Shown in pieces: positions 1 to 10,055 of a stretch of DNA of 64,000 nucleotides. The notes below the pieces were generated by a model. It saw only the letters and a list, made by a program, of their open reading frames with translations. It did no database searches and was not told the origin of the DNA. Location: the NCBI RefSeq assembly GCF_001425355.1, contig NZ_LMQN01000001.1, positions 124,490 to 188,489 of the forward strand, read 5' to 3'. The translations under genes were made by a program, and so were the position numbers. Numbering within the stretch: position 1 is the first letter of the stretch; the number at the start of each line of letters is the position of its first letter. Source of the DNA: Chryseobacterium sp. Leaf405. GTDB taxonomy: Bacteria; Bacteroidota; Bacteroidia; Flavobacteriales; Weeksellaceae.

Positions 1-357
1 GATTTAGATTTAACATTCCCTTTTTACGGGTACAATAGAGAAGGTGCGACTGTAAAAGAAGGTGTACAGAAAAACTGGTGGAGACAGGGAATGATGGGTG
101 GAATCGTCGCACATTATGACGGAATTAAAGCATTTTCTGAAACTGATTTAACGGAAGATTTAAAAGCAGTTGATATTCCTGTTTTGGTAATGCATGGTGA
201 AGATGATCAGATTGTTCCGATTGACAATGCGGGTAGAAAATCTATCAAATTGCTGAAAAACGGAAAAATCATCACGTATCCCGGTTTCCCTCACGGAATG
301 CCGACTACAGAGCATGAAACGATTAATAAAGATCTTCTGGAGTTTATCCAATCATAA
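1..357 (+). CDS. alpha/beta hydrolase, C-terminal part (5' end outside window)
   Basis: The frame is open from base 1 and ends at a TAA at 355-357, so this is the last ~118 residues of a longer protein. It matches the C-terminal half of the complete alpha/beta hydrolase at 14402-15223 almost residue for residue, diverging only at the last few residues (FIQS versus FIAE). It carries the acid and histidine part of the catalytic triad: an HGEDDQIVPI segment and a FPHGMP segment near the end. At the DNA level the two copies differ mainly by silent changes. The family is the chloroperoxidase/esterase-like hydrolases. The first in-frame ATG at 91 is internal and should not be taken as the start. 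Confidence 0.9.
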   Translation, partial: DLDLTFPFYGYNREGATVKEGVQKNWWRQGMMGGIVAHYDGIKAFSETDLTEDLKAVDIPVLVMHGEDDQIVPIDNAGRKSIKLLKNGKIITYPGFPHGMPTTEHETINKDLLEFIQS

Positions 358-464
358 GATTATTTGTTAGTGAATATATGGTGTGAAAGGGCGAATCAAA
401 AGATTTGTCCTTTTTTTATATCGATGTAATATTGATTATCTTTAAACTTTCTTAACGGATATCT

Positions 465-2027
465 ATGGATAAACAGTCAGAACAGAATCTTATCAGACGG
501 CTTCAGGAAATGCAAAAAGAGCAACTGATTATATCAACATTGAGTGCGGATTTTTCCAAAGTTTTAGATAAAAAGCAATTAGCTGTTGTTTTAAATAAAA
601 ATTTCAAACATGAACTTGAATGTAATGATATTGTTATTGTTCGAGCTGAAAACCAGACGAAAGAAATTCAGGTTTTCACGACCAGTTTTGTTACTCATCG
701 GCAGCAAGATAATGATGACAGATCTTTTGATGATTATTTCGAAGAATGTATCAATTCAGCGGAACCGATAATTTTTGACCTTAAAGATTTACATGAAAAG
801 AAAACTCAGATTCCTTCCTGTTTTATCACTGCAAAAAATTCAGGAATGCGGATTTCAGTCGGATTTTGTATTCCTTCAATTGATGAAAGTAAAAATATAA
901 TTTTTCTTTTTTATAAAAATTTCGATGCGTTCAACGACAAATCCGAAAGAATATTGAGAGGAATTTCTACACAGTTGTCGATTACGATAAGAAATATTAA
1001 TATCAGTCAACGTTTTAACTCTTCTCAACATTCAGAAAATGAAGTTATTGAAGAAGAAAAAGCAGCAAAAAAGGGCTTTCACGGCATTATTGGAGAAAGT
1101 TTGGTTATGCAGGAAATTTATGAGCGGATTTCTCAGGTCGCTACTTCACAATCTAATGTACTTATTTATGGAGAAACCGGTACCGGAAAGGAACTGATTG
1201 CCCAGGCAATTCACGATCTGTCTTCATTTTCACACAAAAAGATGATTCGGATAAACTGCGCTGCCATTCCGTCAAACCTCATTGAATCGGAATTGTTCGG
1301 ACATGAAAAAGGAAGTTTCACGGGAGCCACTGAACAACGTCAGGGAAAATTTGAACAGGCACACAACAGCACAATTTTTCTGGATGAAATCGGCGAACTT
1401 CCTCTGGAACTTCAGGGAAGATTATTACGGGTTTTACAGGAAAAAGAAATCGAAAGATTAGGAGGAAATAAACGTATAAAAGTAAATGCGAGAGTTATAG
1501 CTGCTACCAACAGAATTCTTGAAAAAGAAGTTGCAGAAGGAAATTTCAGAGGCGATCTTTTTTATCGTCTGAATGTATTCCCGATTAAACTTCCGGCTTT
1601 GCGTGACAGAAAAGAAGATATTCCTGTATTAGCATCATATTTTTTAGAAAAATTATCTATAAAAACTGGAAAAAAAATTAATGGTTTTTCACAGAAAGTT
1701 ATGAAATCAATGATTGATAATCCGTGGCTGGGAAATATCCGCGAACTTGAAAATATGATCGAAAGAAGTATCCTGACTTCAAAGGAAAGCATAATTAAAG
1801 AAATGGATTTTCCGAAGATTTCTATTTCACCAAATACAGATCATAATTTTCAGATTAAAACATTACAGGAAATTGAAAAAGAATATATTTTAAAAGTGAT
1901 CGAAAAATGTAATGGCAGAATTTCCGGTAAACAGGGAGCTGCTGTTTTATTGGGATTACCTTCTACAACATTAATTTCTAAAATGCAGAAACTGGGAATA
2001 GAGAAAAAACATTACTTCAAAAGCTGA
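465..2027 (+). CDS. sigma-54-dependent (NtrC-like) transcriptional regulator with N-terminal sensory region
   Basis: A 520-residue activator of RpoN-dependent promoters. Residues ~1-190 form a GAF-like sensory region without a receiver aspartate. Residues ~205-435 are the AAA+ domain, with Walker A GETGTGKE near residue 236, the sigma-54 contact loop as GSFTGA (canonical GAFTGA) near 283, and Walker [12 protein letters not shown] near 303. A Fis-type helix-turn-helix closes the protein (~475-515). The AAA+ and Fis parts are closely similar to those of the response regulator at 2889-4241, so the two may be paralogues with different inputs. The ATG at 465 follows a 107-bp gap after the hydrolase. 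Its targets are not known; the gene series 15223-2889 is the obvious candidate. Confidence 0.92.
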   Translation: MDKQSEQNLIRRLQEMQKEQLIISTLSADFSKVLDKKQLAVVLNKNFKHELECNDIVIVRAENQTKEIQVFTTSFVTHRQQDNDDRSFDDYFEECINSAEPIIFDLKDLHEKKTQIPSCFITAKNSGMRISVGFCIPSIDESKNIIFLFYKNFDAFNDKSERILRGISTQLSITIRNINISQRFNSSQHSENEVIEEEKAAKKGFHGIIGESLVMQEIYERISQVATSQSNVLIYGETGTGKELIAQAIHDLSSFSHKKMIRINCAAIPSNLIESELFGHEKGSFTGATEQRQGKFEQAHNSTIFLDEIGELPLELQGRLLRVLQEKEIERLGGNKRIKVNARVIAATNRILEKEVAEGNFRGDLFYRLNVFPIKLPALRDRKEDIPVLASYFLEKLSIKTGKKINGFSQKVMKSMIDNPWLGNIRELENMIERSILTSKESIIKEMDFPKISISPNTDHNFQIKTLQEIEKEYILKVIEKCNGRISGKQGAAVLLGLPSTTLISKMQKLGIEKKHYFKS

Positions 2028-2058
2028 TAATCATTTCAACAATCTTAAAGAGAATAAT

Positions 2059-2685
2059 TTAAAGATTTTTCTCAATGGTCATTTCAATTTTCCCGGAAGA
2101 TAAAGCCCAAAAAATCCAAAGTCCTAAAATGATCAATAAAGAAACTGAGGGAATCCAAAACGAAAAAAGCAACGCCATAACGTAGATCGGAAGTCCGTAC
2201 AAATAATTATTATGGATTTTTTTAATTGCAGCATCTGTAATTCCTGGACGAAGAAGTTTTTTATCACGGCTTGCCAGAAACCAAAGTAAATTGAATGCCA
2301 GATTGATTAAAACAAATGTTCCCGTATAGATGGCAACGACTATTGAAGACGCTTCACCATTGAAATATCTCGCCAATAAAGCCGTTGGATAAGAAACCGC
2401 CGAAACCAGAAAAAGAATCAATCCGTTGGCAAACATAATTGCAGAATTTCGACTGTAAATCTGTTTGAAAATCTTGTGATGATTCACCCACATGATGAAA
2501 ATACTGAAAAAAGAAAGGATAAATGCCAAAAATGTCGGCCATTGGTTCTTCATAAAAATCAACAGATCATTTCCGTTTACAATTGAATTTTCTTCAGGTA
2601 AATGAAGATCCAAAACCAACAGCGTGATGGCAATCGCAAAAACACCGTCGCTAAAACCTTCTATTCTGCCTGTTTCTTTTTCCAT
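2059..2685 (-). CDS. TMEM175 family (DUF1211) membrane protein
   Basis: A 208-residue membrane protein whose N-terminus has the family signature RIEGFSDGVFAIAITLLVLD (R..FSDGVFAIA), the first pore-lining helix of bacterial TMEM175 channels. Several further hydrophobic helices follow. Family knowledge: bacterial TMEM175 proteins are potassium-leak-type cation channels. The length fits single-repeat bacterial members, which act as tetramers. The gene is convergent with the regulator at 465-2027, 31 bp apart. The start ATG at 2685 is directly before the signature helix. Function in this organism is inferred from family only. Confidence 0.88.
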   Translation of the reverse strand: MEKETGRIEGFSDGVFAIAITLLVLDLHLPEENSIVNGNDLLIFMKNQWPTFLAFILSFFSIFIMWVNHHKIFKQIYSRNSAIMFANGLILFLVSAVSYPTALLARYFNGEASSIVVAIYTGTFVLINLAFNLLWFLASRDKKLLRPGITDAAIKKIHNNYLYGLPIYVMALLFSFWIPSVSLLIILGLWIFWALSSGKIEMTIEKNL

Positions 2686-2720
2686 AAATTATTCTTTGTT
2701 AATGATGCAACAGTCCGTTA

Positions 2721-2829
2721 ATTCGAGTGAAATCCCGAAAGAATTTTGTATCGGGAATTTATTTGAAACTCGTCATATTAGATTCTCGATACAATTTTTC
2801 TACACCTTGTTTCGAAAAATCACTCGAAT
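2721..2829. repeat. short palindromic intergenic repeat (REP/MITE-like)
   Basis: The 109-bp segment is bounded by exact 10-bp inverted repeats, ATTCGAGTGA at 2721-2730 and its complement at 2820-2829. A second inner inverted match lies around TTGTATCGGGAAT (~2746-2758) and the complementary CTCGATACAA (~2784-2794). It fills the gap between the TMEM175 gene and the response regulator. No coding potential is seen. It looks like a dispersed flavobacterial palindromic repeat, but only one copy lies in the window. Confidence 0.6.
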
Positions 2830-2888
2830 TGACGTTTAATTATTCTTTTTGTCGAATGAATCTTCTATTGATATATTGAATATCGGTT

Positions 2889-4241
2889 TTAAATATAACT
2901 TTTATCAATTCCGAGTTTTTTCATTTTGGAATATAAAGTTTGTGGTTGGATCTTTAATAATTCTGCCGCTCCACCGATTCCGGAAACTTTTCCGTTACAG
3001 CTTTGCAAAACATTCATAATATGCTCCCTTTCCATTTCTTCCATCGATTTCAATTGACCCTGATTCTGTTCTACAGGTTTTTCTATCGTTTTTGGAAGAT
3101 CAAAATTTTCTATTTCGGTTGTTTTTGCCAATAAAACACTTCGTTCAATCAGATGTTCCAGTTCACGTATATTCCCCGGCCAATGGTACTGTAACAATTG
3201 TTCTACAGCATTTTTACTAATTGAATCAATATTTCGTTTTGACGCAGTTGCATATTTATGCAGGAAGAAATTTGCTAAAAGTTCGATGTCTTCTTTTCTT
3301 TCTCTTAAAGCTGGTAATTCGATCGGGAAAACATTCAGTCTGTAATACAAATCCAGTCTGAATCTGCCTTCTGCCACTTCTTTTTCCAAAGAACGATTGG
3401 TTGCCGCAACGATTCTTACATTGACTTTAATAATTTTATTTCCTCCTAACCTTTCGATTTCCTTTTCCTGTAAAACCCGTAATAATTTAACCTGAGAATC
3501 CAACGGTAATTCACCAATTTCATCTAAAAATATAGTTCCTCCGTTTGCCTGTTCAAATTTCCCTATTCTTTGTGTATTCGCTCCGGTAAAACTCCCTTTT
3601 TCATGTCCGAAAAGTTCAGACTCGATCAAAGAATGAGGTAATGCAGCACAATTTACAACCACAATCGGTTGAGAATTTCGGTTTGAAAGTTCGTGAACCG
3701 AATGTGCCACTTTTTCTTTTCCCGTACCGCTTTCTCCAACCACTAAAACAGAAGTATCGGTTGGAGCAACAATTCTTATTTTTTCAATAACGTCTTGCAG
3801 TAAAGCACTTTTACCCACAATTCCCTCTACTTGCTGATACTTTTCAGATTCCTGAAATTCAGTATTTTTTTCAATATCGAAACGGTATTTTGCAATATCC
3901 AACATTACGATCAAATCACGCTCCCGGAAAGGCTTTACCATAAATCCGTAAGGTTGTGTTTCCTTTACCGCTTCCAAAGTTGTTTGATTGGTATTGGCAG
4001 AAATATAAAGAAAAGGCAGATTGATTTCTCTAAGTTCCCATGCCAGGTCAATTCCGGTAAGATCACCTTTAAGCATGATATCAAGCAGTACCCAATCCGG
4101 TTTTTTCTCGGCAATAGATTTTCTTGCCTGTACAACAGAAGATGCAATGCCTGTGACCTGATACCCTGCTTTTTTAAGCATGATTTTCAAATCATTAGCT
4201 ACAATAAATTCATCTTCTACAATTAAAATTTTTTCTTTCAT
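2889..4241 (-). CDS. NtrC-family response regulator (receiver, AAA+ sigma-54, Fis HTH)
   Basis: A 450-residue two-component response regulator. Residues 1-120 are a receiver domain with the acidic pocket VEDE near 8-11, phospho-acceptor Asp54 (LLDIMLKG) and Lys103 (MVKPF). Residues ~138-370 are the AAA+ domain with Walker A GESGTGKE (169-176), GSFTGA loop (216-221) and Walker [12 protein letters not shown] (~236). A Fis-type HTH lies at ~405-447. It lies 22 bp downstream of the sensor kinase gene at 4264-6534 on the same strand, so kinase and regulator form a pair. It would activate sigma-54 promoters after phosphorylation. Targets are not shown by the sequence. Confidence 0.94.
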   Translation of the reverse strand: MKEKILIVEDEFIVANDLKIMLKKAGYQVTGIASSVVQARKSIAEKKPDWVLLDIMLKGDLTGIDLAWELREINLPFLYISANTNQTTLEAVKETQPYGFMVKPFRERDLIVMLDIAKYRFDIEKNTEFQESEKYQQVEGIVGKSALLQDVIEKIRIVAPTDTSVLVVGESGTGKEKVAHSVHELSNRNSQPIVVVNCAALPHSLIESELFGHEKGSFTGANTQRIGKFEQANGGTIFLDEIGELPLDSQVKLLRVLQEKEIERLGGNKIIKVNVRIVAATNRSLEKEVAEGRFRLDLYYRLNVFPIELPALRERKEDIELLANFFLHKYATASKRNIDSISKNAVEQLLQYHWPGNIRELEHLIERSVLLAKTTEIENFDLPKTIEKPVEQNQGQLKSMEEMEREHIMNVLQSCNGKVSGIGGAAELLKIQPQTLYSKMKKLGIDKSYI

Positions 4242-4263
4242 TTTTTGTTAGAATTTCCACCTC

Positions 4264-6534
4264 TCAGTTCGAAGTTTCAATTTCTGTTTTTTTTCTAAAT
4301 GTGACCATGATCTTGAGACCATTTTTATTTTCAAGAGAGAATGTTCCGTCCAGCTGATCGGCTAATCCTCTCATCAGGTTCATTCCCAAAGATTCCGTTT
4401 CATCAATATTAAAATCTTCCGGCAAACCTATTCCGTTATCTGAAATAATTAACTGATAAAAATCTTTTTCTGTATTTTTAAACGAAATACTTACTTCACC
4501 TTTTGCATCTTTAGGAAATGCATATTTTACCGTATTATTGATTGCCTCATTCACAATCAATCCCATAGGAACCGCCTGTGCAACGTCTAAAAATACTTTT
4601 TCAGTATCTAAAATAAAGTTGATATTTTTTTCTGATGAATAGCATTCTTTAATATAGGTAATCAGTTCATAAATATACCAGGACATATCAATCATCGAAA
4701 GGTTATCCGATTGGTATAATTTCTGGTGAATCAGCGACATGGCGTGCATTCTGTGCTGGCTGTTTTGAATTGCCATCAACGCATCTTCATTTTCCAAATA
4801 AGCGGACTGTGTGTTTAAAAGACTAATAACAATCTGTAAATTGTTTTTTACTCTGTGATGAATTTCCTTTAACAACCATTCTTTTTCAGCCAGAAGTTTT
4901 TTAAGCTGCTCGTTCTGTTCGTCAATTTGCTTACGTTTTATTTCTAATTTTTTATTGGCATTATTTTTCAGTCTTGAGCGGTTGAAAAGCAATGCCAGGA
5001 ATAACACCAAAGCAATTAAACTTCCAATAAAAAAATAGCGTATCATTTTTTCATTTTGAATGACTACCTCTTGAGTTTTGCCCTGCTGGGTGAGCAGTTT
5101 TATATTTTTGTCTTTTTTCTCGGTTTCAAACTGAATCTGTAAACTGTTAATCTGTCTGCTTTTTTCGCCATTAAAAACAGAATCTGAATGCTTTTTAAAT
5201 AATTGATAATGCTTAATGGCATCCGGATATTTTCCTCTCATACTATCAGCTTTAAACCATAGCAAAAAATTTTGTGAACTCAGCAAATCGTTTCCCATTT
5301 TTGAACTCAATGAATCTAAAAGTCTAACACTTTTATAAAAGGCTTCATAATCTTTTTTGTAAAGATGGTACATCGAAAAACTTAACAACACTGAAGTCTG
5401 GCTATTTCCTTTTCCACCATCTTCACCATAATAATCTATTAATTTTTTATAGTAATATTCGGCATCTTTAAGTTGTTTCAGAGTGGTATAGGTATGAAAT
5501 AGAATATAATTTTCCCTCATTTCAAATTCTTTATCATTAATGGGATATTTTTTTTTATACTCCTTAATCATCTCAATGCCTTCTTTGAATTTTTTACGCC
5601 TAATTATCATTGTAGAAATATTAGACGAAACCGTACGTATAAAAGGATTATTTTTATTTTTTTTGGCAACGACAAGTGCCTTTTCCCAATAATCCATTGC
5701 GCTTTGGTCTTTACGTAAATAATAATAAACCAGACCAACCTGATTATAAATAGAACTCATTTCTACGGAATTATCACCTACGTCTTCACTCGTTTTTTCA
5801 GCTAAATTTGCATACCGTAATGCTTCTTTAAGATCACCTTTCTGAACCTCCGCCAAAGATAAAAGTTTGTAAACCGTTTGTACATTTTTATACTTAATAG
5901 ACTGATAGGCAGCCAATGACTGCTTGAGTAATTTAATTGTTTTTTCAGGATCATCTTTAATACTATAAAGCTCTGCTAAATCCCTCAGAACCAAAGCTTT
6001 TTTTAAGACAGCTCGTGAACTATTAAAATATATTAAAGCCTTTTCTTTAAGTTTTACTTTAGTGTCAAAATATTCAGGATCATTATTGTACATATAAGAA
6101 AGCTCATTATAAGCTTCTCCAGTCTGCTCCTGCATTTTATTGTTCAAAAAATAATCAATTGATTTTTTCATTTTAGAAGTCGCAATATCCCATTTACCAC
6201 GTTCCTTATCAATTCTTGCTTCTAAAAGCATCGATTTTCCTATACCAAGTTTATTATTTATTTTCAGGCTTAGACTTATTGCTTCTTTATTCAAAATCGC
6301 TGCACTATCGAGATCTTTTTTCAATTCACCGGGCTTTGTTAAATAATAATCTCCCAGCCTCAACAGCAATTCCACTTTTTCATTATTATTGCTTGATGCA
6401 GCCATCTGTTTTCGCAGCAACCCAGAATTTTCTTTCTTCTGCGCTTTTATATGTATACTTAAAAACATCAGAACAAACAAAAAACAAAAGCTTTTCAGTA
6501 GATTATTACTAATAGAATTAAATGTGGAATTCAT
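4264..6534 (-). CDS. TPR-containing sensor histidine kinase (HisKA_2 type)
   Basis: A 756-residue membrane kinase. A signal peptide (about residues 1-31) leads into a long alpha-helical TPR-like sensor region (~30-480). One transmembrane helix (~500-520) and a coiled coil follow. The kinase core starts at EIHHRVKNNLQIV (H-box near residue 559), typical of HisKA_2/HWE-related kinases. The ATPase domain shows an N-box (VNEAINNTVKYA), a G1 box (DNGIGLPEDF) and a G2-like box (SLGMNLMRGLADQL). The gene is directly upstream of its likely partner at 2889-4241. It follows the metabolic genes by 44 bp, so it may be co-transcribed with them. The periplasmic TPR region suggests sensing through protein contacts; the signal is unknown. 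Confidence 0.93.
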   Translation of the reverse strand: MNSTFNSISNNLLKSFCFLFVLMFLSIHIKAQKKENSGLLRKQMAASSNNNEKVELLLRLGDYYLTKPGELKKDLDSAAILNKEAISLSLKINNKLGIGKSMLLEARIDKERGKWDIATSKMKKSIDYFLNNKMQEQTGEAYNELSYMYNNDPEYFDTKVKLKEKALIYFNSSRAVLKKALVLRDLAELYSIKDDPEKTIKLLKQSLAAYQSIKYKNVQTVYKLLSLAEVQKGDLKEALRYANLAEKTSEDVGDNSVEMSSIYNQVGLVYYYLRKDQSAMDYWEKALVVAKKNKNNPFIRTVSSNISTMIIRRKKFKEGIEMIKEYKKKYPINDKEFEMRENYILFHTYTTLKQLKDAEYYYKKLIDYYGEDGGKGNSQTSVLLSFSMYHLYKKDYEAFYKSVRLLDSLSSKMGNDLLSSQNFLLWFKADSMRGKYPDAIKHYQLFKKHSDSVFNGEKSRQINSLQIQFETEKKDKNIKLLTQQGKTQEVVIQNEKMIRYFFIGSLIALVLFLALLFNRSRLKNNANKKLEIKRKQIDEQNEQLKKLLAEKEWLLKEIHHRVKNNLQIVISLLNTQSAYLENEDALMAIQNSQHRMHAMSLIHQKLYQSDNLSMIDMSWYIYELITYIKECYSSEKNINFILDTEKVFLDVAQAVPMGLIVNEAINNTVKYAFPKDAKGEVSISFKNTEKDFYQLIISDNGIGLPEDFNIDETESLGMNLMRGLADQLDGTFSLENKNGLKIMVTFRKKTEIETSN

Positions 6535-6578
6535 TGTTTAAAGATAATCTATTATCTAAATAGTTGCTAACCTTCAGT

Positions 6579-7244
6579 TCAGATTTTACGGTGATAATAA
6601 TAACAAATCATCATTGCCAGACCGGGAAAAATCAAAGTGACAAGACCAAAATATTTCCCTGCATACGCTCCCAGAAAACATCCAATCAAAAAACCAATGA
6701 TTAAAATAAGCTGTTTTTTCAAGCTTATCATCGCATCAGCATCATTAAAACCATTTTTCAGAAGAGTTCCAAAATCCAGAGAGGCTTGTGTTACGTTTCC
6801 TGTCATCATGGTAGTCGGGCCGTGTGTTTCTTTGGCATATAATTTCCCGAAAGCATTCTGAAGTCCCATTGCAAAAACAGTCAACATCACCACAGAATAC
6901 ATCATTGTCTTATCAAACATTCCAAAATAATTAAGAACGGAAACTATAAGTCCCGCTAACAGCAGAAACAAACCTTCCCAAAACAGAATCGTGTAATGAT
7001 TTAGCACTTTTCCCGCGATTCTTCCGCCAGCAATTACCGCTAAAATAAATACCGGAAAAGTCAGTAATTTTACCCAGGCATGAATATCCGACCCCTTTAC
7101 AAACTGGTAGGCAAAAACAATAAAGTTACCCGTAACGTGCGCCGAAAAGATAGAATCTGCAGCGACAAAAGTTACGGTATCACAATACCCTGCAATCATC
7201 GTTAACAGCAAAGTGACAAAGCCAATATTATGTTTTATTTCCAT
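6579..7244 (-). CDS. YoaK/DUF1275 family membrane protein
   Basis: A 221-residue integral membrane protein with about six hydrophobic helices. Family hallmarks are GYCDTVTFVAADSIFSAHVTGN near the N-terminus and a TGNVTQASLDFG segment in the middle, both typical of DUF1275 (YoaK). The molecular function of the family is not established. It starts 4 bp after the Dps gene, so the two are very likely co-transcribed. The C-terminus ends in a short basic tail (YYYHRKI). Confidence 0.88.
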   Translation of the reverse strand: MEIKHNIGFVTLLLTMIAGYCDTVTFVAADSIFSAHVTGNFIVFAYQFVKGSDIHAWVKLLTFPVFILAVIAGGRIAGKVLNHYTILFWEGLFLLLAGLIVSVLNYFGMFDKTMMYSVVMLTVFAMGLQNAFGKLYAKETHGPTTMMTGNVTQASLDFGTLLKNGFNDADAMISLKKQLILIIGFLIGCFLGAYAGKYFGLVTLIFPGLAMMICYYYHRKI

Positions 7245-7248
7245 CCTG

Positions 7249-7722
7249 TTATTTTAAATGTGAGCGCAGCATCCAAGCCATTTTCTCGTGAGTTTCTAAT
7301 AATCCTGTGATATAATCGCTGGTTCCTGCATCTTTGAATTCCTCGGCGAAATTGTTAATATTTTCACGCAGATGAATAATAATGCTGTCGTGGTCAGAAA
7401 GTAACTCTTTCATATACGTTAGACTGTCATTAGACTGTAAGGGAGATTCAGAAAGATGGGTAAGCTCACTGTATTCTCTCAACGTTGCCGGTGCATAATG
7501 CCCCAAGGTTCTGATTCTTTCTGCAAGTACATCAATGATTTCGTCCAGCTGTCCGTATTGTGCTTCAAAGAACAGATGTTTGTTATAAAAATCTGCACCT
7601 TCAACGTTCCAGTGTGCTTTTCTGGTTTTGGTGTATAATATAAATTCGTCGGCTAAAGTTTTAATTAATACTTCAGCTACTTTTGCTAAATTTTCTGTTT
7701 TAATTCCTATTGAAGTTTTCAT
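7249..7722 (-). CDS. dps: Dps-family DNA-protecting ferritin-like protein
   Basis: 157 residues, the usual Dps length. The ferroxidase motif is present: KAHWNVEGADFYNKHLFFEAQ followed by LDEIIDVLAERI, supplying the conserved His, Asp and Glu residues of the inter-subunit iron site. Family knowledge: Dps dodecamers oxidise Fe(II) with peroxide, store iron and shield DNA under starvation or oxidative stress. It sits between DoxX (2-bp spacing) and DUF1275, which suggests that the whole series answers to a stress signal. The N-terminal ATG at 7722 matches family starts (short helix before NLAKVAEVLI). Confidence 0.93.
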   Translation of the reverse strand: MKTSIGIKTENLAKVAEVLIKTLADEFILYTKTRKAHWNVEGADFYNKHLFFEAQYGQLDEIIDVLAERIRTLGHYAPATLREYSELTHLSESPLQSNDSLTYMKELLSDHDSIIIHLRENINNFAEEFKDAGTSDYITGLLETHEKMAWMLRSHLK

Positions 7723-7723
7723 T

Positions 7724-8149
7724 TTAAAGTAAATTTAATAAATAATAATCGAGTGAATATCTTCCTGCGCCTAACGCAAGAATTAATAATAAAGACAAGG
7801 TGTACATATAAGGAACGTCGCGCACTTCTAGAGAATCTTTTCTGTGAACAACAAAATAACCGATTGCAGTGACACCAATCGTTGGCAACACCGCCAAACG
7901 AGTTCCCAATCCTAAAATAATTAAAAAAGGAACTACTGTATCCGCAAGCGACGCAACCAAAGCATTCATTTTATCAGGAAGCCCAAGCGGATTCGGGACA
8001 ACTTCTTTTTTCCCGTTTTCAAGTCTGAATTTTTTCAATCCATGAACCCGGAACAGTTCAACTCCCAAAAGTATTCTGAACACTAGAAATGCAGCATCAT
8101 TGAATGACGAACCTAAATCTGATGAAAGAATTTGTTTTACAATTTCCAT
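7724..8149 (-). CDS. DoxX family membrane protein
   Basis: A 141-residue four-helix membrane protein of the DoxX type. An N-terminal helix holds FLVFRILLGVELFRVHGLKKF, and a middle segment has VPFLIILGLGTRLAVLPTIG. Family members are linked to oxidative-stress and sulfur-redox functions, with no settled biochemical role. It ends 1 bp before the Dps start, and begins 10 bp after the amidohydrolase stop, so it is embedded in the operon. Confidence 0.85.
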   Translation of the reverse strand: MEIVKQILSSDLGSSFNDAAFLVFRILLGVELFRVHGLKKFRLENGKKEVVPNPLGLPDKMNALVASLADTVVPFLIILGLGTRLAVLPTIGVTAIGYFVVHRKDSLEVRDVPYMYTLSLLLILALGAGRYSLDYYLLNLL

Positions 8150-8159
8150 AATTTAATTT

Positions 8160-10049
8160 TTAAAAAGCAAAGCAAGAACATCCTAATGCACCCCAAAATG
8201 AATGGTAATTGTTCACAGGAACGTTACTCAATCTTGCCGTATCATGATTATGATGGTGAACGTCGCAACTTCCTGCACAACTATGAATCTGAGAAGTCAA
8301 AGGTGCTTTTACACCCGACTTTGCATTTTTTTCAATTGTTGCCTGAAAATGTCCGCCGACAGGAGAATATCCATTATAAAGATTCGTTGGCGACCAATCC
8401 GGAAGAACAGGAATCGACGGTGGCGCAAATGAAGAGAATTCACCTTTAGCATAAACGATTTTACCATCTACAACCGTCATTTCAGATTCGATATTTTTAA
8501 TATCTTCATCATCAACGGTGAAATAATCTTTGTCTAAAACTGCCAAATCTGCAAACATTCCCACCTGGATATCCCCTTTTTTCTGCTGTTCCTGAGAAAA
8601 CCATGCACTTCCTTTGGTATACAATTCCAGCGCAACATTTCGGTCTAATCTGGTATCAGAATACAATTGAAGTCCGCCAACCGTCTTCCCAACTGTCAGC
8701 CAATACATTGAAACCCAAGGATTATAGCTGCTGACTCTCGTTGCATCAGAACCGCCGCCAACAGGAACGTCCATTTCCAGCATTTTTTTGATGGGTGGTG
8801 TATTTTCAGCGGCATTTTCTCCGTATCGGTCGGTAAAATATTCACCCTGATATGCCATTCTGCTTTGAATAGCGATTCCGCCGCCGAGCATTTTTACACG
8901 TTCTATATTTTTTTCATCAATCGTTTCTGCGTGGTCGAAAATCCATGGTAATCCGTTGAATGGAATATCCTGATTTACTTTTTCAAAAACATTTAAAAAT
9001 CTCGTAATGCTTTCGTTATACGTTGCATGAAGTCTGAAAGGCCAGCGGTTTTCCACCAATAATCTCACGACTTTTTCCAGATCTGCTTCCATATTTTCGG
9101 GCAAATCGGGTCTTGGCTGTAGAAAATCTTCAAAATCTGTTGCCGAAAACACCAACATCTCTCCTGCCCCGTTGTGACGGTACATATCATCGCCTTGATA
9201 TAATTTTACGGTATTGATCCAATCGCTGAAATCTTCAAATTCGTGCTTTGGTTTTTGCGTAAATAAATTGTAGGCAATTCTTACCGTTAGCTGTTTCTTT
9301 TCGTTGAGTTCATTCACCACCTGATAATCATCCGGAAAGTTCTGAAAACCACCACCTGCATCTATTACACTTGTAATTCCGAAACGGTTTAGTTCCGTCA
9401 TAAAATGTCTGGTAGAATTCATTTGATGTTCAAACGATAATTTCGGACCTTGGGCTAAAGTTGAATACAAAATCATGGCGTTTGGCGTGGCGATAATCAA
9501 GCCCGTAGGCTCGCCGTTAGCATCTCTTTCGATTTGACCACCTGCCGGAGCCGGAGTATCTTTTGTAAAACCAACCGCTTTTAAAGCTGCTCTGTTCATC
9601 AATGCTCTGTCATACAAATGAAGAATAAAAACCGGAGTTTCGGGAGCAATCGCATTAATCTCTTCCAACGTCGGCATTCTTCTTTCTGCAAACTGAAATT
9701 CTGTCCAACCACCGACCACACGAACCCACTGCGGAGAAGGTGTACGGTCTACCTGATTTTTCAACATTCTCAAAGCATCTGCTAATGAAGGAACGCCGTC
9801 CCATCTTAATTCAAGATTATAATTTAGTCCACCACGAATCAAATGTATATGAGAATCATTGATTCCGGGAACTACTCTCCTCTTTTTTAAATCGATAATT
9901 TTTGTTGATTCTTCAGAAAACTGGTCAACCAAACCATCGTTTCCGACAGCTATAATTTTTCCTTCTTTGATAGCAACTGCAGAAATATCCGGTGTTTCTT
10001 TGTTGAAACTGTGAATCTTTCCGTTAAATAAAATTAAGTTTGCTTTCAT
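8160..10049 (-). CDS. YtcJ-like amidohydrolase (amidohydrolase family 3)
   Basis: A 629-residue metal-dependent hydrolase. It opens with the beta-sandwich start typical of the superfamily (ILFNGKIHSFN), then the metal-binding DSHIHL motif near residue 65, a later FRLHATYNES histidine and the FDHAET segment, and GGSDATRV near the C-terminal third. YtcJ-like enzymes hydrolyse amide or cyclic imide-type substrates; the substrate here is unknown. The last ~50 residues are unusual: a His/Cys-rich tail (HSCAGSCDVHHHNHD ... GCSCFAF) that could bind metal. It lies 6 bp after the M17-like gene and 10 bp before doxX. Confidence 0.9.
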   Translation of the reverse strand: MKANLILFNGKIHSFNKETPDISAVAIKEGKIIAVGNDGLVDQFSEESTKIIDLKKRRVVPGINDSHIHLIRGGLNYNLELRWDGVPSLADALRMLKNQVDRTPSPQWVRVVGGWTEFQFAERRMPTLEEINAIAPETPVFILHLYDRALMNRAALKAVGFTKDTPAPAGGQIERDANGEPTGLIIATPNAMILYSTLAQGPKLSFEHQMNSTRHFMTELNRFGITSVIDAGGGFQNFPDDYQVVNELNEKKQLTVRIAYNLFTQKPKHEFEDFSDWINTVKLYQGDDMYRHNGAGEMLVFSATDFEDFLQPRPDLPENMEADLEKVVRLLVENRWPFRLHATYNESITRFLNVFEKVNQDIPFNGLPWIFDHAETIDEKNIERVKMLGGGIAIQSRMAYQGEYFTDRYGENAAENTPPIKKMLEMDVPVGGGSDATRVSSYNPWVSMYWLTVGKTVGGLQLYSDTRLDRNVALELYTKGSAWFSQEQQKKGDIQVGMFADLAVLDKDYFTVDDEDIKNIESEMTVVDGKIVYAKGEFSSFAPPSIPVLPDWSPTNLYNGYSPVGGHFQATIEKNAKSGVKAPLTSQIHSCAGSCDVHHHNHDTARLSNVPVNNYHSFWGALGCSCFAF

Positions 10050-10055
10050 ACTGAA

